Shown here: positions 48,732 through 57,732 of the stretch, piece by piece
How positions within the stretch are numbered: position 1 is the first letter of the stretch
Layout: every line of letters begins with the position of its first letter
Source: Arthrobacter sp. ov118
Lineage (GTDB): Bacteria; Actinomycetota; Actinomycetes; Actinomycetales; Micrococcaceae
Direction of reading: 5' to 3'
Length of the DNA stretch: 64,000 bases
Assembly: GCF_900116495.1 (NCBI RefSeq)
Contig: NZ_FPAY01000007.1
Coordinates: forward strand, 1 to 64,000
Made by a program: the position numbers and the translations under genes
Notes under the pieces: generated by a model
Databases searched by the model: none
Seen by the model: the letters and a program-made list of their open reading frames with translations, nothing else
Told to the model about the DNA's origin: nothing

Positions 48732-49154
48732 TCAGGGACGGGCGAGTTCTTCGCGGATCCGGGTGGCCAGCGCCTCCTGGGCGTCATCGGAAGCGTCCTC
48801 ACCGCCGGGCCAGAAGTCCCCCATCCGGTCGCCCTTCCATCGCGGGACGAGGTGGTAGTGGAGGTGGAAGACCGATTGGGTGGCTGCTTCTCCGGCAGAG
48901 GTGATCAGGTTCATTCCTTCGGGCCGCAGGGCGTCCTGAAGGGCGGCACCGACTGTCCGGCAGGAGGCCGCCAGTCGGGAGGCAGCCGAGTCGGGGGCGG
49001 CCAGGAAATTGGCGATGTGGGTGACGGGGACCACCAAGGTGTGCCCGCGACCGACGGGCTTGCGCGGGAAGAACGCAATGGCGTCCTCACTGCGGTACAC
49101 AATGTGCGCCTTTTCGGTGCCCTCAACGATCGCGCAGAAATCACAATGCCCCAT
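48732..49154 (-). CDS. HIT-family nucleotide-binding protein
   Basis: A 140-aa histidine-triad protein. The N-terminal zinc-type motif CDFCAIVEG, the stretch FPRKPVGRGHTLVVPVTHIA, and the triad HLHYHLVPRW are all present. Such proteins hydrolyse nucleotide phosphoramidates or dinucleotide polyphosphates. ATG at 49154 follows GGAAGGAGG. It lies 47 bp after the UvrA-like gene on the same strand and may be its operon partner. Confidence 0.92.
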   Translation of the reverse strand: MGHCDFCAIVEGTEKAHIVYRSEDAIAFFPRKPVGRGHTLVVPVTHIANFLAAPDSAASRLAASCRTVGAALQDALRPEGMNLITSAGEAATQSVFHLHYHLVPRWKGDRMGDFWPGGEDASDDAQEALATRIREELARP

Positions 49155-49201
49155 GTACGCCTCCTTCCGCTCTCATGCGTGCCTTTGAACCGATGCCGCC
49201 A

Positions 49202-51592
49202 TCAGGCTCCCACATAGGCAGCCAGGTGCTCGCCGGTGAGCGTGGAGCGGCCGGCGACGAGGTCTGCGGGAGTTCCCTCGAAAACGATGCGGCCGCCGTC
49301 GTGCCCGGCGCCGGGGCCGAGGTCGATGATCCAGTCCGCGTGCGCCATGACCGCCTGGTGGTGTTCGATGACGATGACCGACTTGCCGGAGTCGACGAGC
49401 CGGTCGAGGAGGCCCACCAGGTTTTGGACGTCGGCGAGGTGCAGGCCGGTGGTGGGTTCGTCGAGGACGTAGACCTCACCCTTTTCCGCCATCTGCGTGG
49501 CCAGCTTGACGCGCTGCCGCTCCCCGCCGGACAGGGTGGTGAGCGGCTGGCCCAGCGTGAGGTAGCCAAGCCCGACGTCCACGAGCCGGTCGAGGATTTT
49601 GTGGGCCGCCGGTGTGCGGGCCTCCCCTTCGCTAAAGAACGCCTCGGCCTCCGTCATGGACATGGCCAGCACTTCGGCGATGTTCCGGCCGTTCAGCGTG
49701 TACTCCAGCACCGACGCCTGGAACCTCTTGCCCTCGCAGTCCTCGCAGGTGGATTCGACGGTGGCCATGACGCCCAGTTCGGTGAAGATGACGCCCGCGC
49801 CGTTGCACGTGGGGCAGGCGCCTTCGGAGTTGGAGCTGAACAGCGCCGGCTTCACCCCGTTGGCCTTCGCGAACGCCTTGCGGATCGGCTCGAGAAGGCC
49901 CGTGTACGTCGCGGGGTTGCTACGCCGCGACCCCTTGATGGCGCCCTGGTCGATCACCACGACACCGTCACGGCCGGCCACCGAGCCGTGAATCAGCGAG
50001 CTCTTGCCCGAACCGGCGACACCGGTGACCACACAAAGTACGCCGAGGGGAACGTCGACGTCGACGCCCTTGAGGTTGTGCGTCGAGGCCCCCCGCACGC
50101 CGAGCGTGCCGGACGGTGTACGCACTGACTGCTTCACGGTGGCCCGGTCGTCGAGGTGGCGGCCGGTGATGGTGGCGCTCCCGCGCAGCCCCTCCACGCT
50201 TCCCTCGAAGCAGACGCTGCCACCCTCCGTGCCGGCGCCCGGCCCAAGGTCAACCACGTGGTCAGCGATGGCGATGGTCTCCGGCTTGTGCTCGACGACG
50301 AGCACGGTGTTGCCTTTGTCGCGCAGCTGCAGCAGCAGCTGGTTCATCCGCTCGATGTCATGCGGGTGAAGCCCGATGGTCGGTTCGTCAAAGACGTAGG
50401 TGATGTCCGTGAGGGACGAGCCCAGGTGCCGGATCATCTTGGTGCGCTGCGCCTCTCCCCCGGACAGGGTCCCCGCAGGACGGTCCAGCGAGAGATAGCC
50501 CAGCCCGATTTCGGCGAACGAGTCGAGCAGGTGCTGCAAGCCTTTCAGGAGCGGCGCGACCGATGGCTCGTTGAGCCCGCGGACCCACGCGGCGAGGTCG
50601 CTGATCTGCATCTCGCACAGGTCGGCGATGTTCTTGCCCTGGATTTTCGATGATCTGGCCTCGGGGCTGAGCCGGGTGCCGTCGCACTCGGGGCAGGCCT
50701 GGAACGTGATGGCCCGCTCCACGAACGCCCGGATGTGCGGCTGCATCGCGTCGACGTCCTTGGAGAGTATGGATTTCTGGATCTTCGGGATCAGCCCCTC
50801 GTAGGTGAGGTTGATGCCCTCCACCTTGATCTTCGTCGGTTCCTTGTAGAGGAGGTCGTTCATTTCCCTCTTGGTGAACTTCGCAATCGGCTTGTCCATG
50901 TCGAAGCCCGCGCCGCTGAAGATGCGGCCGTACCAGCCGTCCATGCTGTAGCCGGGAATCGTCAGCGCACCCTCGGCCAGTGACTTGGTCTCGTCATACA
51001 GCGCGGTGAGGTCGAAATCCGAGACCGAGCCCATGCCCTCGCAACGCGGACACATGCCGCCCAAGTAGACCGCACCGTGCACTACGCTCTTCTCGACCCT
51101 GCCGGCTTTCTCGGTGCTCATCACCCCGCTGGCCTTGCGCGTCGGAACGTTGAAGGAGAAAGCAGTGGGTGGCCCCACGTGCGGGGACCCCAGCCGGCTG
51201 AAGAGGATCCGGAGCATGGCGTTTGCGTCGGTGGCGGTGCCGACCGTGGACCTGGGGTTGGCGCCCATCCGCTCCTGGTCGACGATGATCGCCGTCGTCA
51301 GCCCCTCGAGGTGGTCCACCTCGGGCCGCGACAGGTTGGGCATGAAGCCCTGCACGAAGGCGCTGTAAGTCTCGTTGATCATGCGCTGCGATTCCGCGGC
51401 GATGGTGCCGAACACCAGTGAGCTCTTGCCCGAGCCTGAGACGCCGGTGAACACCGTCAGCCGCCGCTTGGGGATCTCGATGCTGACGTCCTTGAGGTTG
51501 TTCTCGCGTGCGCCCTGCACGCGGATCAAATCGTGGGTGTCCGCAACGTGGTGCGCAGCCGCTTCCGTGTCCGCCGTCGTGGCCATGCTCAT
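49202..51592 (-). CDS. UvrA-like ABC excinuclease paralogue (UvrA2 type)
   Basis: A 796-aa member of the UvrA family with two ABC ATPase halves: Walker A GVSGSGKSS and GVAGSGKSS, ABC signatures LSGGEAQR and LSGGERQR, and Walker B regions VFDEPTIGLHP and VLDEPTTGLHL. Zinc-finger Cys pairs are visible (CPRCEGMG; CPECDGTR; CPTCNGAG; CEDCEGKR). It is about 150 aa shorter than housekeeping UvrA, and the N-terminal UvrB-binding region appears reduced, as in UvrA2/drug-resistance paralogues. ATG at 51592 follows GGAGAAACC. Its role may be damage tolerance or self-protection from DNA-binding antibiotics. Confidence 0.9.
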   Translation of the reverse strand: MSMATTADTEAAAHHVADTHDLIRVQGARENNLKDVSIEIPKRRLTVFTGVSGSGKSSLVFGTIAAESQRMINETYSAFVQGFMPNLSRPEVDHLEGLTTAIIVDQERMGANPRSTVGTATDANAMLRILFSRLGSPHVGPPTAFSFNVPTRKASGVMSTEKAGRVEKSVVHGAVYLGGMCPRCEGMGSVSDFDLTALYDETKSLAEGALTIPGYSMDGWYGRIFSGAGFDMDKPIAKFTKREMNDLLYKEPTKIKVEGINLTYEGLIPKIQKSILSKDVDAMQPHIRAFVERAITFQACPECDGTRLSPEARSSKIQGKNIADLCEMQISDLAAWVRGLNEPSVAPLLKGLQHLLDSFAEIGLGYLSLDRPAGTLSGGEAQRTKMIRHLGSSLTDITYVFDEPTIGLHPHDIERMNQLLLQLRDKGNTVLVVEHKPETIAIADHVVDLGPGAGTEGGSVCFEGSVEGLRGSATITGRHLDDRATVKQSVRTPSGTLGVRGASTHNLKGVDVDVPLGVLCVVTGVAGSGKSSLIHGSVAGRDGVVVIDQGAIKGSRRSNPATYTGLLEPIRKAFAKANGVKPALFSSNSEGACPTCNGAGVIFTELGVMATVESTCEDCEGKRFQASVLEYTLNGRNIAEVLAMSMTEAEAFFSEGEARTPAAHKILDRLVDVGLGYLTLGQPLTTLSGGERQRVKLATQMAEKGEVYVLDEPTTGLHLADVQNLVGLLDRLVDSGKSVIVIEHHQAVMAHADWIIDLGPGAGHDGGRIVFEGTPADLVAGRSTLTGEHLAAYVGA

Positions 51593-51732
51593 GGTTTCTC
51601 CATCTGTTTCGCGGGCCGCGTTGCGGTCTCCGTCAGCGTCACTTTGTTCCATCTAACCAGTTCCGGATCCAACCAGCCTCGGGACCACCCAGATTTGAGC
51701 CCACGTCCGGCCTTGCCCCACCGGCGCACGGC

Positions 51733-52152
51733 TTAACTGGGTGCCTGGATGCGGATCAGGTTGCCGGCGGGATCGCGGAAGGCGCAGTCGCGCACCCCGT
51801 ACGGCTGGTCCATCGGTTCCTGGACGACCTCGGCGCCCCTGGCCTGCAGCCGGTCGAAGGTGCCATCGACGTCCTTGGTGGCCAGGAGGACCCGGGCGTA
51901 GGTGCCCTTGGCCATCATCTCGGCGATGGTGCGGCGCTCGTCGTCGGTTATGCCGGGGTCGGCGGCCGCCGGCTCCAGCACGATGGAGGTGCCGGGCTGG
52001 TCTGCAGGGCCGACCGTGATCCAGCGCATCCCGCCGTATCCGACGTCGTTGCGGACCTCGAAGCCGAGAGTGTCACGGTAGAACGCCAAGGCAGCGTCCG
52101 GGTCATTGTGTGGGAGGAAGCTCGCGTGAATGTTGATGTCCATGGGACTCAT
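51733..52152 (-). CDS. VOC (glyoxalase/bleomycin-resistance) family protein
   Basis: A 139-aa protein with the paired beta-alpha-beta-beta-beta pattern of the VOC superfamily: FLPHNDPDAALAFYRDTLGF near the N-terminus and VREPM-like VVQEPMDQPYGVRDCAFRDP-AGNLIRI at the end, with metal-ligand positions in HAS and in the C-terminal half. ATG at 52152 overlaps the AraC-type regulator stop in ATGA, so the pair is translationally coupled; ATG at 52143 is an alternative. The substrate is unknown. Confidence 0.88.
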   Translation of the reverse strand: MSPMDINIHASFLPHNDPDAALAFYRDTLGFEVRNDVGYGGMRWITVGPADQPGTSIVLEPAAADPGITDDERRTIAEMMAKGTYARVLLATKDVDGTFDRLQARGAEVVQEPMDQPYGVRDCAFRDPAGNLIRIQAPS

Positions 52153-52598
52153 GCTAGCTGCGGCTCCCGGGCCGGCACTTCTCGATTCCTGACCGGTCTG
52201 GTGACCTGTTTCGCCACGCATGATGGCATCCCCGACGTCGTGCGGGCCGCCTGGCGCCGGTACACGCTGGGCGGCACGCCGACCAGCTCGCTGAACCGGC
52301 TGCTGAACGTGCCCAGCGACGAGCAGCCAACCGCGAAGCAGACTTCGGTGACGCTGAGGTCACCGCGTCGCAGCAGCGCCATCGCGCGTTCGATGCGCCG
52401 TGTCATCAGGTAGCTGTAGGGCGCCTCGCCGTAGGCGATGCGGAATTCCCGGCTGAGATGCCCGGCCGACATGTGCGCGCCGCGTGCGAGCGCCTCGACG
52501 TCCAGGGGCTGCGCGTACTCCCTGTCGATCCGGTCGCGGACGCGGCGGAACAGCGCGAGATCGCGCAGGCGTTCCGCCGAGGGTGCTCTGGTGCTCAC
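52149..52598 (-). CDS. AraC-family transcriptional regulator (DNA-binding domain only)
   Basis: A 149-aa protein consisting mainly of the two-HTH AraC domain: LDVEALARGAHMSAGHLSRE, FRIAYGEAPYSYLMTRRIER, LLRRGDLSVTEVCFAVGCSS, and FSSRFSELVGVPPSVYRRQ. There is no N-terminal sensor domain. It is translationally coupled to the VOC gene downstream, a common AraC-VOC arrangement in Actinobacteria. The start is GTG at 52598. Its target is probably its own operon. Confidence 0.88.
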   Translation of the reverse strand: MSTRAPSAERLRDLALFRRVRDRIDREYAQPLDVEALARGAHMSAGHLSREFRIAYGEAPYSYLMTRRIERAMALLRRGDLSVTEVCFAVGCSSLGTFSSRFSELVGVPPSVYRRQAARTTSGMPSCVAKQVTRPVRNREVPAREPQLA

Positions 52599-52749
52599 AA
52601 GTGAGATGTTGCTACGGCACGGCAGCGTTGTCTAGCTCAGATGGCCAGCGTCCGCAGCCGCCCATGAATGACCGTCCACGTCATGGTCTTTTAGACGTCT
52701 GTCCTTTGGATGCCATTGTCTTTGACGGCGGGCTCGCTGAGAATGAACC

Positions 52750-53991
52750 ATGACGGTCTACCTGAGGTCCTTGGAAACAGCAGTCCCGCCAACCATCCTG
52801 ATCCAGCCCGAAGCCAGGTCCGTGTTCGCGGCCCAGCCGGGCCTCACACGGCTCGGATCCCGGCTCGTCAACACCTGCTTTGACTCCGCGGCGATCGACA
52901 CCCGCCATACCGCCGTCGAAGAACTCACCACAGACAGCCGCGCGGAAAATCCCCAGTTCTTCGACCCGGCGACCGGCCTGCTGCTCAGCCCGAGCACCAA
53001 GGTCCGGAACGACATCTTCGCCACGGAAGCCACCAAGCTCTTCATTGAGGCCGCCCAAAAGGCCCTGGACGCGTGTCCGGCCGTGAACCTGATGGACGTC
53101 ACCCATCTGGTCACCGTGTCCTGCACCGGATTTTTCAATCCCGGCCCGGACTACAAGATCGTGCGGGCTCTCGGCCTGAATCCTGCCGTGCAGCGGTATC
53201 ACCTCGGTTTCATGGGCTGCTACGCCGCCTTCCCGGCGCTGCGAGCCGCCAAATCTTTTTGCGAGGCGGATCCCGAAGCGGTGGTGCTGGTGGTCTGCGC
53301 CGAACTCTGTTCCCTCCACGTCCGGACCTCCAACGATCCGGACACCATCATGGGATCGGCTTTGTTTGCCGACGGCGCCGCGGCGGCCGTCATCACCGCC
53401 CGGGACCTACCGGGGGAACCCGCCCTGCTGCAGCTGGATCACTTTGAAACCGTCCTGACGCCCGTCGGCGAGGAATCCATGGCCTGGAACATCGGCGACG
53501 AAGGCTTCGAGATGGTGCTGGGCAACTATGTTCCGCACATCATCGACGATCACATCATCGGCGCCCTCGAACCGCTCCTCTCCCGCGACACCTCGCTGCA
53601 CGGGCTTCCCTACCGGGATATCCAGCACTGGGCCATCCATCCGGGCGGCCGGAGCATCCTGGACAAGGTCCAGTCCCGGCTGGACCTCAGCGATGAACAG
53701 CTGGTCCCTGCCCGCGAGACCCTCCGCAACTACGGCAACATGAGCAGCGCCACCGTCCTGTTCGTCATCAAGCACATCCTGGACCTGCCGCCGGCGGACG
53801 ACGGCGGGGACAGCACCGGCGACCGTGCCGGCGCCCCCGGCAGCGAACGGATCTGCTCGATGGCCTTCGGCCCGGGCCTCACAGTGGAAACGGCGCTCTT
53901 CACCCGGCTGCGGGCCCCGAAGCCCGCCGTGGCGGAAGAGGCCGGAACGGCCGCGGCGGAATCGGCGCAACCCGTCCCGGTGCGGGCCTGA
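52750..53991 (+). CDS. Type III polyketide synthase
   Basis: A 413-aa chalcone/stilbene-synthase-fold enzyme. The catalytic triad is visible: Cys157 (MGCYAAFPAL), His297 (WAIHPGGRSI) and Asn330 (YGNMSSATVLF). Members of this length with an acidic insertion before the C-terminal GPGLT motif, followed by a methyltransferase and a flavin hydroxylase gene, resemble alkylresorcinol synthases such as Streptomyces SrsA, which extend fatty acyl-CoA with malonyl units. ATG at 52750 has no strong ribosome binding site. It is the first gene of a three-gene cluster (26-bp gap to the next). Confidence 0.92.
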   Translation: MTVYLRSLETAVPPTILIQPEARSVFAAQPGLTRLGSRLVNTCFDSAAIDTRHTAVEELTTDSRAENPQFFDPATGLLLSPSTKVRNDIFATEATKLFIEAAQKALDACPAVNLMDVTHLVTVSCTGFFNPGPDYKIVRALGLNPAVQRYHLGFMGCYAAFPALRAAKSFCEADPEAVVLVVCAELCSLHVRTSNDPDTIMGSALFADGAAAAVITARDLPGEPALLQLDHFETVLTPVGEESMAWNIGDEGFEMVLGNYVPHIIDDHIIGALEPLLSRDTSLHGLPYRDIQHWAIHPGGRSILDKVQSRLDLSDEQLVPARETLRNYGNMSSATVLFVIKHILDLPPADDGGDSTGDRAGAPGSERICSMAFGPGLTVETALFTRLRAPKPAVAEEAGTAAAESAQPVPVRA

Positions 53992-54017
53992 CGGCGGCCA
54001 CACTGAAACCGCTAGGC

Positions 54018-54764
54018 ATGGGCCCGTTCAGTTCGGCGCAGCTTCAGGCGGCCCTTCTGCGGGACCGCGCAGCAGACGCCGTCGAGGAAATGGACTTGCC
54101 CGGCTGCGATCCCGGGCGGCTGGAGCGCACGTATGCCCAGTTTGCGCTCGTCAACCGGGCGGTCGCCGGCTGGCGCGGCATCTACCGGAGCATCATCCGG
54201 CCGCGGCTGTCCCCCGACTCCCCCACTTCGCTGCTGGACATCGGGTGCGGCGGGGGCGATGTGCCGGTGCTGCTGGCCAGGTGGGCTGCCCGGGACGGAC
54301 TGCGCCTCGAGGTCACCGCCATTGATCCGGATCCACGGGCCAGCCTGTTCGCCAGGGGCCGCCACGCATCTTCCGGCGTCACGTTCCGGCAGGCAACTGC
54401 CGCGGAGCTGGTCGAGGAGGGCCGCCGCTACGACCTCGTGGTGTCCAACCACGTGCTGCACCATCTCGACGGGCTGGGACCGTTCCTGGCCGAGTCGGCC
54501 CTGCTGTCCCGCGGAACGGTGGTGCACAACGACATCCGCCGCAGTGCCGCCGCCTACGTGCTCTTCTTTGCCTCGTCTTGGGTGTTCACCGGCTCCTACA
54601 TCCGGGAGGACGGGCTGACCTCGGTCCGGCGCAGCTACACTGCGGCGGAGCTGGCCGCGGCCGCTCCCGCGGGCTGGACGGTGGCCCGCCACGCCCCCTT
54701 CCGGAACCTGCTGCTGCTCGACACCGGGGGCGACTACCCCAGAGGGGCCGCTGCCAGTGGCTGA
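54018..54764 (+). CDS. Class I SAM-dependent methyltransferase (phenolic lipid cluster)
   Basis: A 248-aa methyltransferase with motif I LLDIGCGGGDVPVLLARWA, motif II AIDPDP, and VVSNHVLHHL. The position between a type III PKS and a flavin hydroxylase matches the SrsB position, where the enzyme methylates an alkylresorcinol or a derived quinone. Its stop overlaps the hydroxylase start by 8 bp, so the two are coupled. ATG at 54018 lacks a clear ribosome binding site. Confidence 0.85.
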   Translation: MGPFSSAQLQAALLRDRAADAVEEMDLPGCDPGRLERTYAQFALVNRAVAGWRGIYRSIIRPRLSPDSPTSLLDIGCGGGDVPVLLARWAARDGLRLEVTAIDPDPRASLFARGRHASSGVTFRQATAAELVEEGRRYDLVVSNHVLHHLDGLGPFLAESALLSRGTVVHNDIRRSAAAYVLFFASSWVFTGSYIREDGLTSVRRSYTAAELAAAAPAGWTVARHAPFRNLLLLDTGGDYPRGAAASG

Positions 54765-55920
54765 TGTGCTGATCATCGGCGCCGGCCCGGTGGGGCTGTT
54801 CATGGCTGCGCTGCTGCTGCAGGACGGCGTGGAAGTGCAGGTCCTCGAGCAGCGGACCGTTCCCGAAGCGCATTCGCGTGCCATCGGCATCCACCCGCCG
54901 GCCCTTGCCGCCCTTGCCCGGACGGGGGTTGCGGAGGCCGTGGTTGCGGAGGGCGTTCAGATCCGCCGGGGAGTCGCCCTGGCCGGCGGGAAGACTCTTG
55001 CCGAGATGTCCTTCGCCGGGGTCTCGGACCGCTTTCCATTCGTCCTTTCCTTGCCCCAGGGGCGCACCGCGGCGATGCTGGAACGGCGGGTCAATGAGCT
55101 CGACGCCGGCGCCGTGCACCGCGGCGTCCGGGTCACCCGGATCTCCGACGACGGCGGATGTCTCACGGCAGAGGCCGCATCGCCGGGCGGAGAACCGCAG
55201 CGCGGTGAACTGCACTATGCCGCGCCGCTGGTCATAGCCGCCGACGGCGTGCGGTCGGCCGCGCGGGCACAGCGGGGCGTTCCTTTGCGCGCAAAGGATT
55301 ACCCGGACAGCTATTTCATGGGTGACTTCGCGGACGCCACCGGGTTTGGTCCGGACGCCGCGCTGTTCCTGGCCGGCGCGGGCATCGTGGAATCATTCCC
55401 CCTCCCGGGCAAACGGCGCCGCTGGGTGGCCCGGCTGGGCCGCGACGAGCTCGCTGCCGTCCGCCAGGGAGGCGACGCCCTGTGGCTGATGGATTGCGTG
55501 CGGGCGCGGACGGGACTGGAGATCGACCCGGGGTCCAACAGCATGCTCAGCAGCTTCGGTGTGCGGACGCGCCTGGCCCGCCGGATGGTGGCCGGCCGGA
55601 CGGCGCTGATCGGCGATGCGGCCCACGAGGTTAGTCCGATCGGCGGACAGGGCATGAACCTGGGCTTGCTGGATGCCGCGGCACTGGCACCGATCGTGAC
55701 GGCGGCTGTGCGCGGCCAGGATGTCGCGGCTCGTTTGCGGACTTTTGAACGGGACCGGATGAGGGCGGCGGTCAAGGCGGTACGGCAGGCGGAAATCAAC
55801 ATGGCCCTGGGCCGGCCCCTCGCGGACAGCCTCCTCGCGGTGCGCAACCAGGCCATCGGTGGCGTGGCCGCGGTTCCGGCGGTGAATGCCTGGATCGCCC
55901 GCCGGTTCACGATGCACTGA
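54757..55920 (+). CDS. FAD-dependent monooxygenase (phenolic lipid cluster)
   Basis: A 387-aa group A flavoprotein hydroxylase. It has VLIIGAGPVGLFMAALLLQD (FAD Rossmann), the central APLVIAADGVRSAARAQRG (DG motif), and RTALIGDAAHEVSPIGGQGM-NLGLLDA (GD motif). The third gene of the cluster corresponds to SrsC-like hydroxylases that oxidise alkylresorcinols towards alkylquinones. The start is GTG at 54757, overlapping the methyltransferase stop. Confidence 0.88.
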   Translation: MADVLIIGAGPVGLFMAALLLQDGVEVQVLEQRTVPEAHSRAIGIHPPALAALARTGVAEAVVAEGVQIRRGVALAGGKTLAEMSFAGVSDRFPFVLSLPQGRTAAMLERRVNELDAGAVHRGVRVTRISDDGGCLTAEAASPGGEPQRGELHYAAPLVIAADGVRSAARAQRGVPLRAKDYPDSYFMGDFADATGFGPDAALFLAGAGIVESFPLPGKRRRWVARLGRDELAAVRQGGDALWLMDCVRARTGLEIDPGSNSMLSSFGVRTRLARRMVAGRTALIGDAAHEVSPIGGQGMNLGLLDAAALAPIVTAAVRGQDVAARLRTFERDRMRAAVKAVRQAEINMALGRPLADSLLAVRNQAIGGVAAVPAVNAWIARRFTMH

Positions 55921-55971
55921 AGATCCTGGCCGCCCAGCCGCAGTAGTCCGCACCGGTAATAGACTGTGCGC

Positions 55972-57015
55972 ATGGACGGCCTCCCCGTGACGCACCGCCA
56001 CCGCCTTATGGTGCGTGCCTTGGGCGCGCTGGCTGTCGTGGCTGTACTCGGCGCTGCTGTTTCCTGCAGCGCGGGCGACGCCGGCGGGAAGACCAGCCCC
56101 ACGGCGAGTGCCACCGCCGCCCCCGGACCCGTGGTTGCTGAAATCAACCAGTTCCGTGACAACTACAGCAAGCAGATCATCGAAATCCAGCTGACGAACA
56201 CCACTGGCAGTGCACTGACCGTCGTCGGTGCGGAACTGACCACTCCGCTCTTTGCCGCGCCCATCACCTGGCCGGGGCGCGCGGCCGGGATCGAACTTCC
56301 GGCCGGACAAACGAAGAGCCTGGCGGCACAGTTGCCCGCGCCGGAATGCGGCAGTCCGCGCCAAAGCACGCCGCCAGCCGGCCCCGGCGGGGACCAAGCA
56401 CCGGCCGTTGTATCCGTCCGGGTGGCGGTGCCCGGGATGACGGTGCCGGACACTAGCGGGGCCACCACAGCACCGGCTGCAGATCCCTTCGGCGTCCTTG
56501 CCCGGAACAACGGCGAAATGTGTCTGGCCCGGGCGGCCTCGGCCGTGGCCACGATCAGACTGGCTCCGGAACTGGAAGCCGCCGCCGACGGGCGGACCGC
56601 CGTCGTGCGTCTGATGATCACACCCCGCGCTGCCCCAAGGGCAGATGGCCGGACAACTGATGCAGGGGCAACAGATGCAGCGGCAACAGATGCAGGAACA
56701 GCAGGTGCCGCCGGCGGCAGGACAGACGAGCTGGTCATCGACCGGGTTCAGGAAACCACACTGCTGGCGGAGGCCCCGGGTGCGCCGTGGCCCCGGGCGC
56801 TGACAATCCGCGCGGGCGGCTCCCCAACGGAACTGCGGATGGCGATCCGGCCCGCCCGCTGCGACCCCCACGCCGTGGCGGAGGACAAGGTGGGCACGCT
56901 GCTTCCACTGCAAATCAGGGTGGCGGGCCGGAGCGGTGTGCTGAAGATCGACGCCGGCGGCACGCTGCGAGGCCGGATCTACGATTTTGTTACAACGGCG
57001 TGCGCCCGCCAGTAG
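55972..57015 (+). CDS. Putative lipoprotein of unknown function
   Basis: A 347-aa protein with an N-terminal signal and lipobox-like LGAAVSC (Cys near residue 32), so it is probably anchored outside the membrane. Two beta-rich halves (YSKQIIEIQLTNTTGSALTV; LVIDRVQETTLLAEAPGAPW) are joined by a Thr/Ala-rich linker with TDAGATDAAATDAGTAGAAG. Family is not recognised. ATG at 55972 lies exactly 6 nt after TAGACT (55960-55965), a likely leaderless start. It ends 9 bp before the deformylase gene. Confidence 0.72.
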   Translation: MDGLPVTHRHRLMVRALGALAVVAVLGAAVSCSAGDAGGKTSPTASATAAPGPVVAEINQFRDNYSKQIIEIQLTNTTGSALTVVGAELTTPLFAAPITWPGRAAGIELPAGQTKSLAAQLPAPECGSPRQSTPPAGPGGDQAPAVVSVRVAVPGMTVPDTSGATTAPAADPFGVLARNNGEMCLARAASAVATIRLAPELEAAADGRTAVVRLMITPRAAPRADGRTTDAGATDAAATDAGTAGAAGGRTDELVIDRVQETTLLAEAPGAPWPRALTIRAGGSPTELRMAIRPARCDPHAVAEDKVGTLLPLQIRVAGRSGVLKIDAGGTLRGRIYDFVTTACARQ

Positions 57016-57024
57016 TCTGGGGAC

Positions 57025-57732
57025 ATGTCCTTTGACGCCATCCCCACCGACTACAGCGTCGCCCGGATTGTCGAGACGGTCCAGCAGATTCTAGGCGCGG
57101 GTGTTCTTCCGCCGATTATCCAGGCCGGGCATCCGGTCCTGCGCCATGTGGCAGCGCCCTACGATGGCCAGTTGAGCGATGCCGAACTCGGTCACCTCAT
57201 CGACCTGATGCGCAGCGTGATGCACAAAGCCCCGGGCGTCGGACTGGCAGCACCGCAGCTGGGGATTCCGCTCCAGCTCGCCGTCCTCGAGGACCAGTTC
57301 GAGGTCGACCCCGAGGTAGCTGCCGTGCGCGGGCGCGAACCGCTGCCGTTCTTCGCCATGCTGAACCCGCGCTATCAGCCCCTCGGCACGGCCACCGCGG
57401 CGTTTTACGAAGGCTGCCTCTCCATCGGAGGCCTGCAGGCCGCGGTGTTGCGGCCCGAGTCGGTCCGGCTCGACTATACGACGCTGGACGGCACGCAACT
57501 CGAACGGTCCTTCTCCGGCTGGCAGGCCCGGATTGTCCAGCATGAGTCCGACCACGTGCATGGGGTCCTGTATCTCGACCGGGCCGAATTGCGCTCCCTC
57601 AGTTGCAATGCCGAATACGCCGCCCGTTGGTCGCAGCCGGATATCGACCGCGCCCGGCAGGAACTGGGGTTCCTGCCGGACCCGGCGGAAGACTACGGCA
57701 GCGGCGCCGGATTCCCGTCCGTCGGCAAGTAG
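57025..57732 (+). CDS. def: Peptide deformylase
   Basis: A 235-aa metalloenzyme that removes the formyl group from nascent proteins. All three motifs are present: GVGLAAPQ (71-78), EGCLS with the metal ligand Cys131, and HESDH (173-177, HExxH). Both termini are extended relative to the short housekeeping form. ATG at 57025 lies exactly 6 nt after TAGTCT, a likely leaderless start. Its last 40 bp overlap the end of the convergent S9 peptidase gene. Confidence 0.93.
   Translation: MSFDAIPTDYSVARIVETVQQILGAGVLPPIIQAGHPVLRHVAAPYDGQLSDAELGHLIDLMRSVMHKAPGVGLAAPQLGIPLQLAVLEDQFEVDPEVAAVRGREPLPFFAMLNPRYQPLGTATAAFYEGCLSIGGLQAAVLRPESVRLDYTTLDGTQLERSFSGWQARIVQHESDHVHGVLYLDRAELRSLSCNAEYAARWSQPDIDRARQELGFLPDPAEDYGSGAGFPSVGK

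Noticed and set aside
49202..51592. Housekeeping uvrA
   Set aside because: It is too short and appears to lack most of the UvrB-interaction region; no uvrB or uvrC is nearby. It is better described as a UvrA2-type paralogue.
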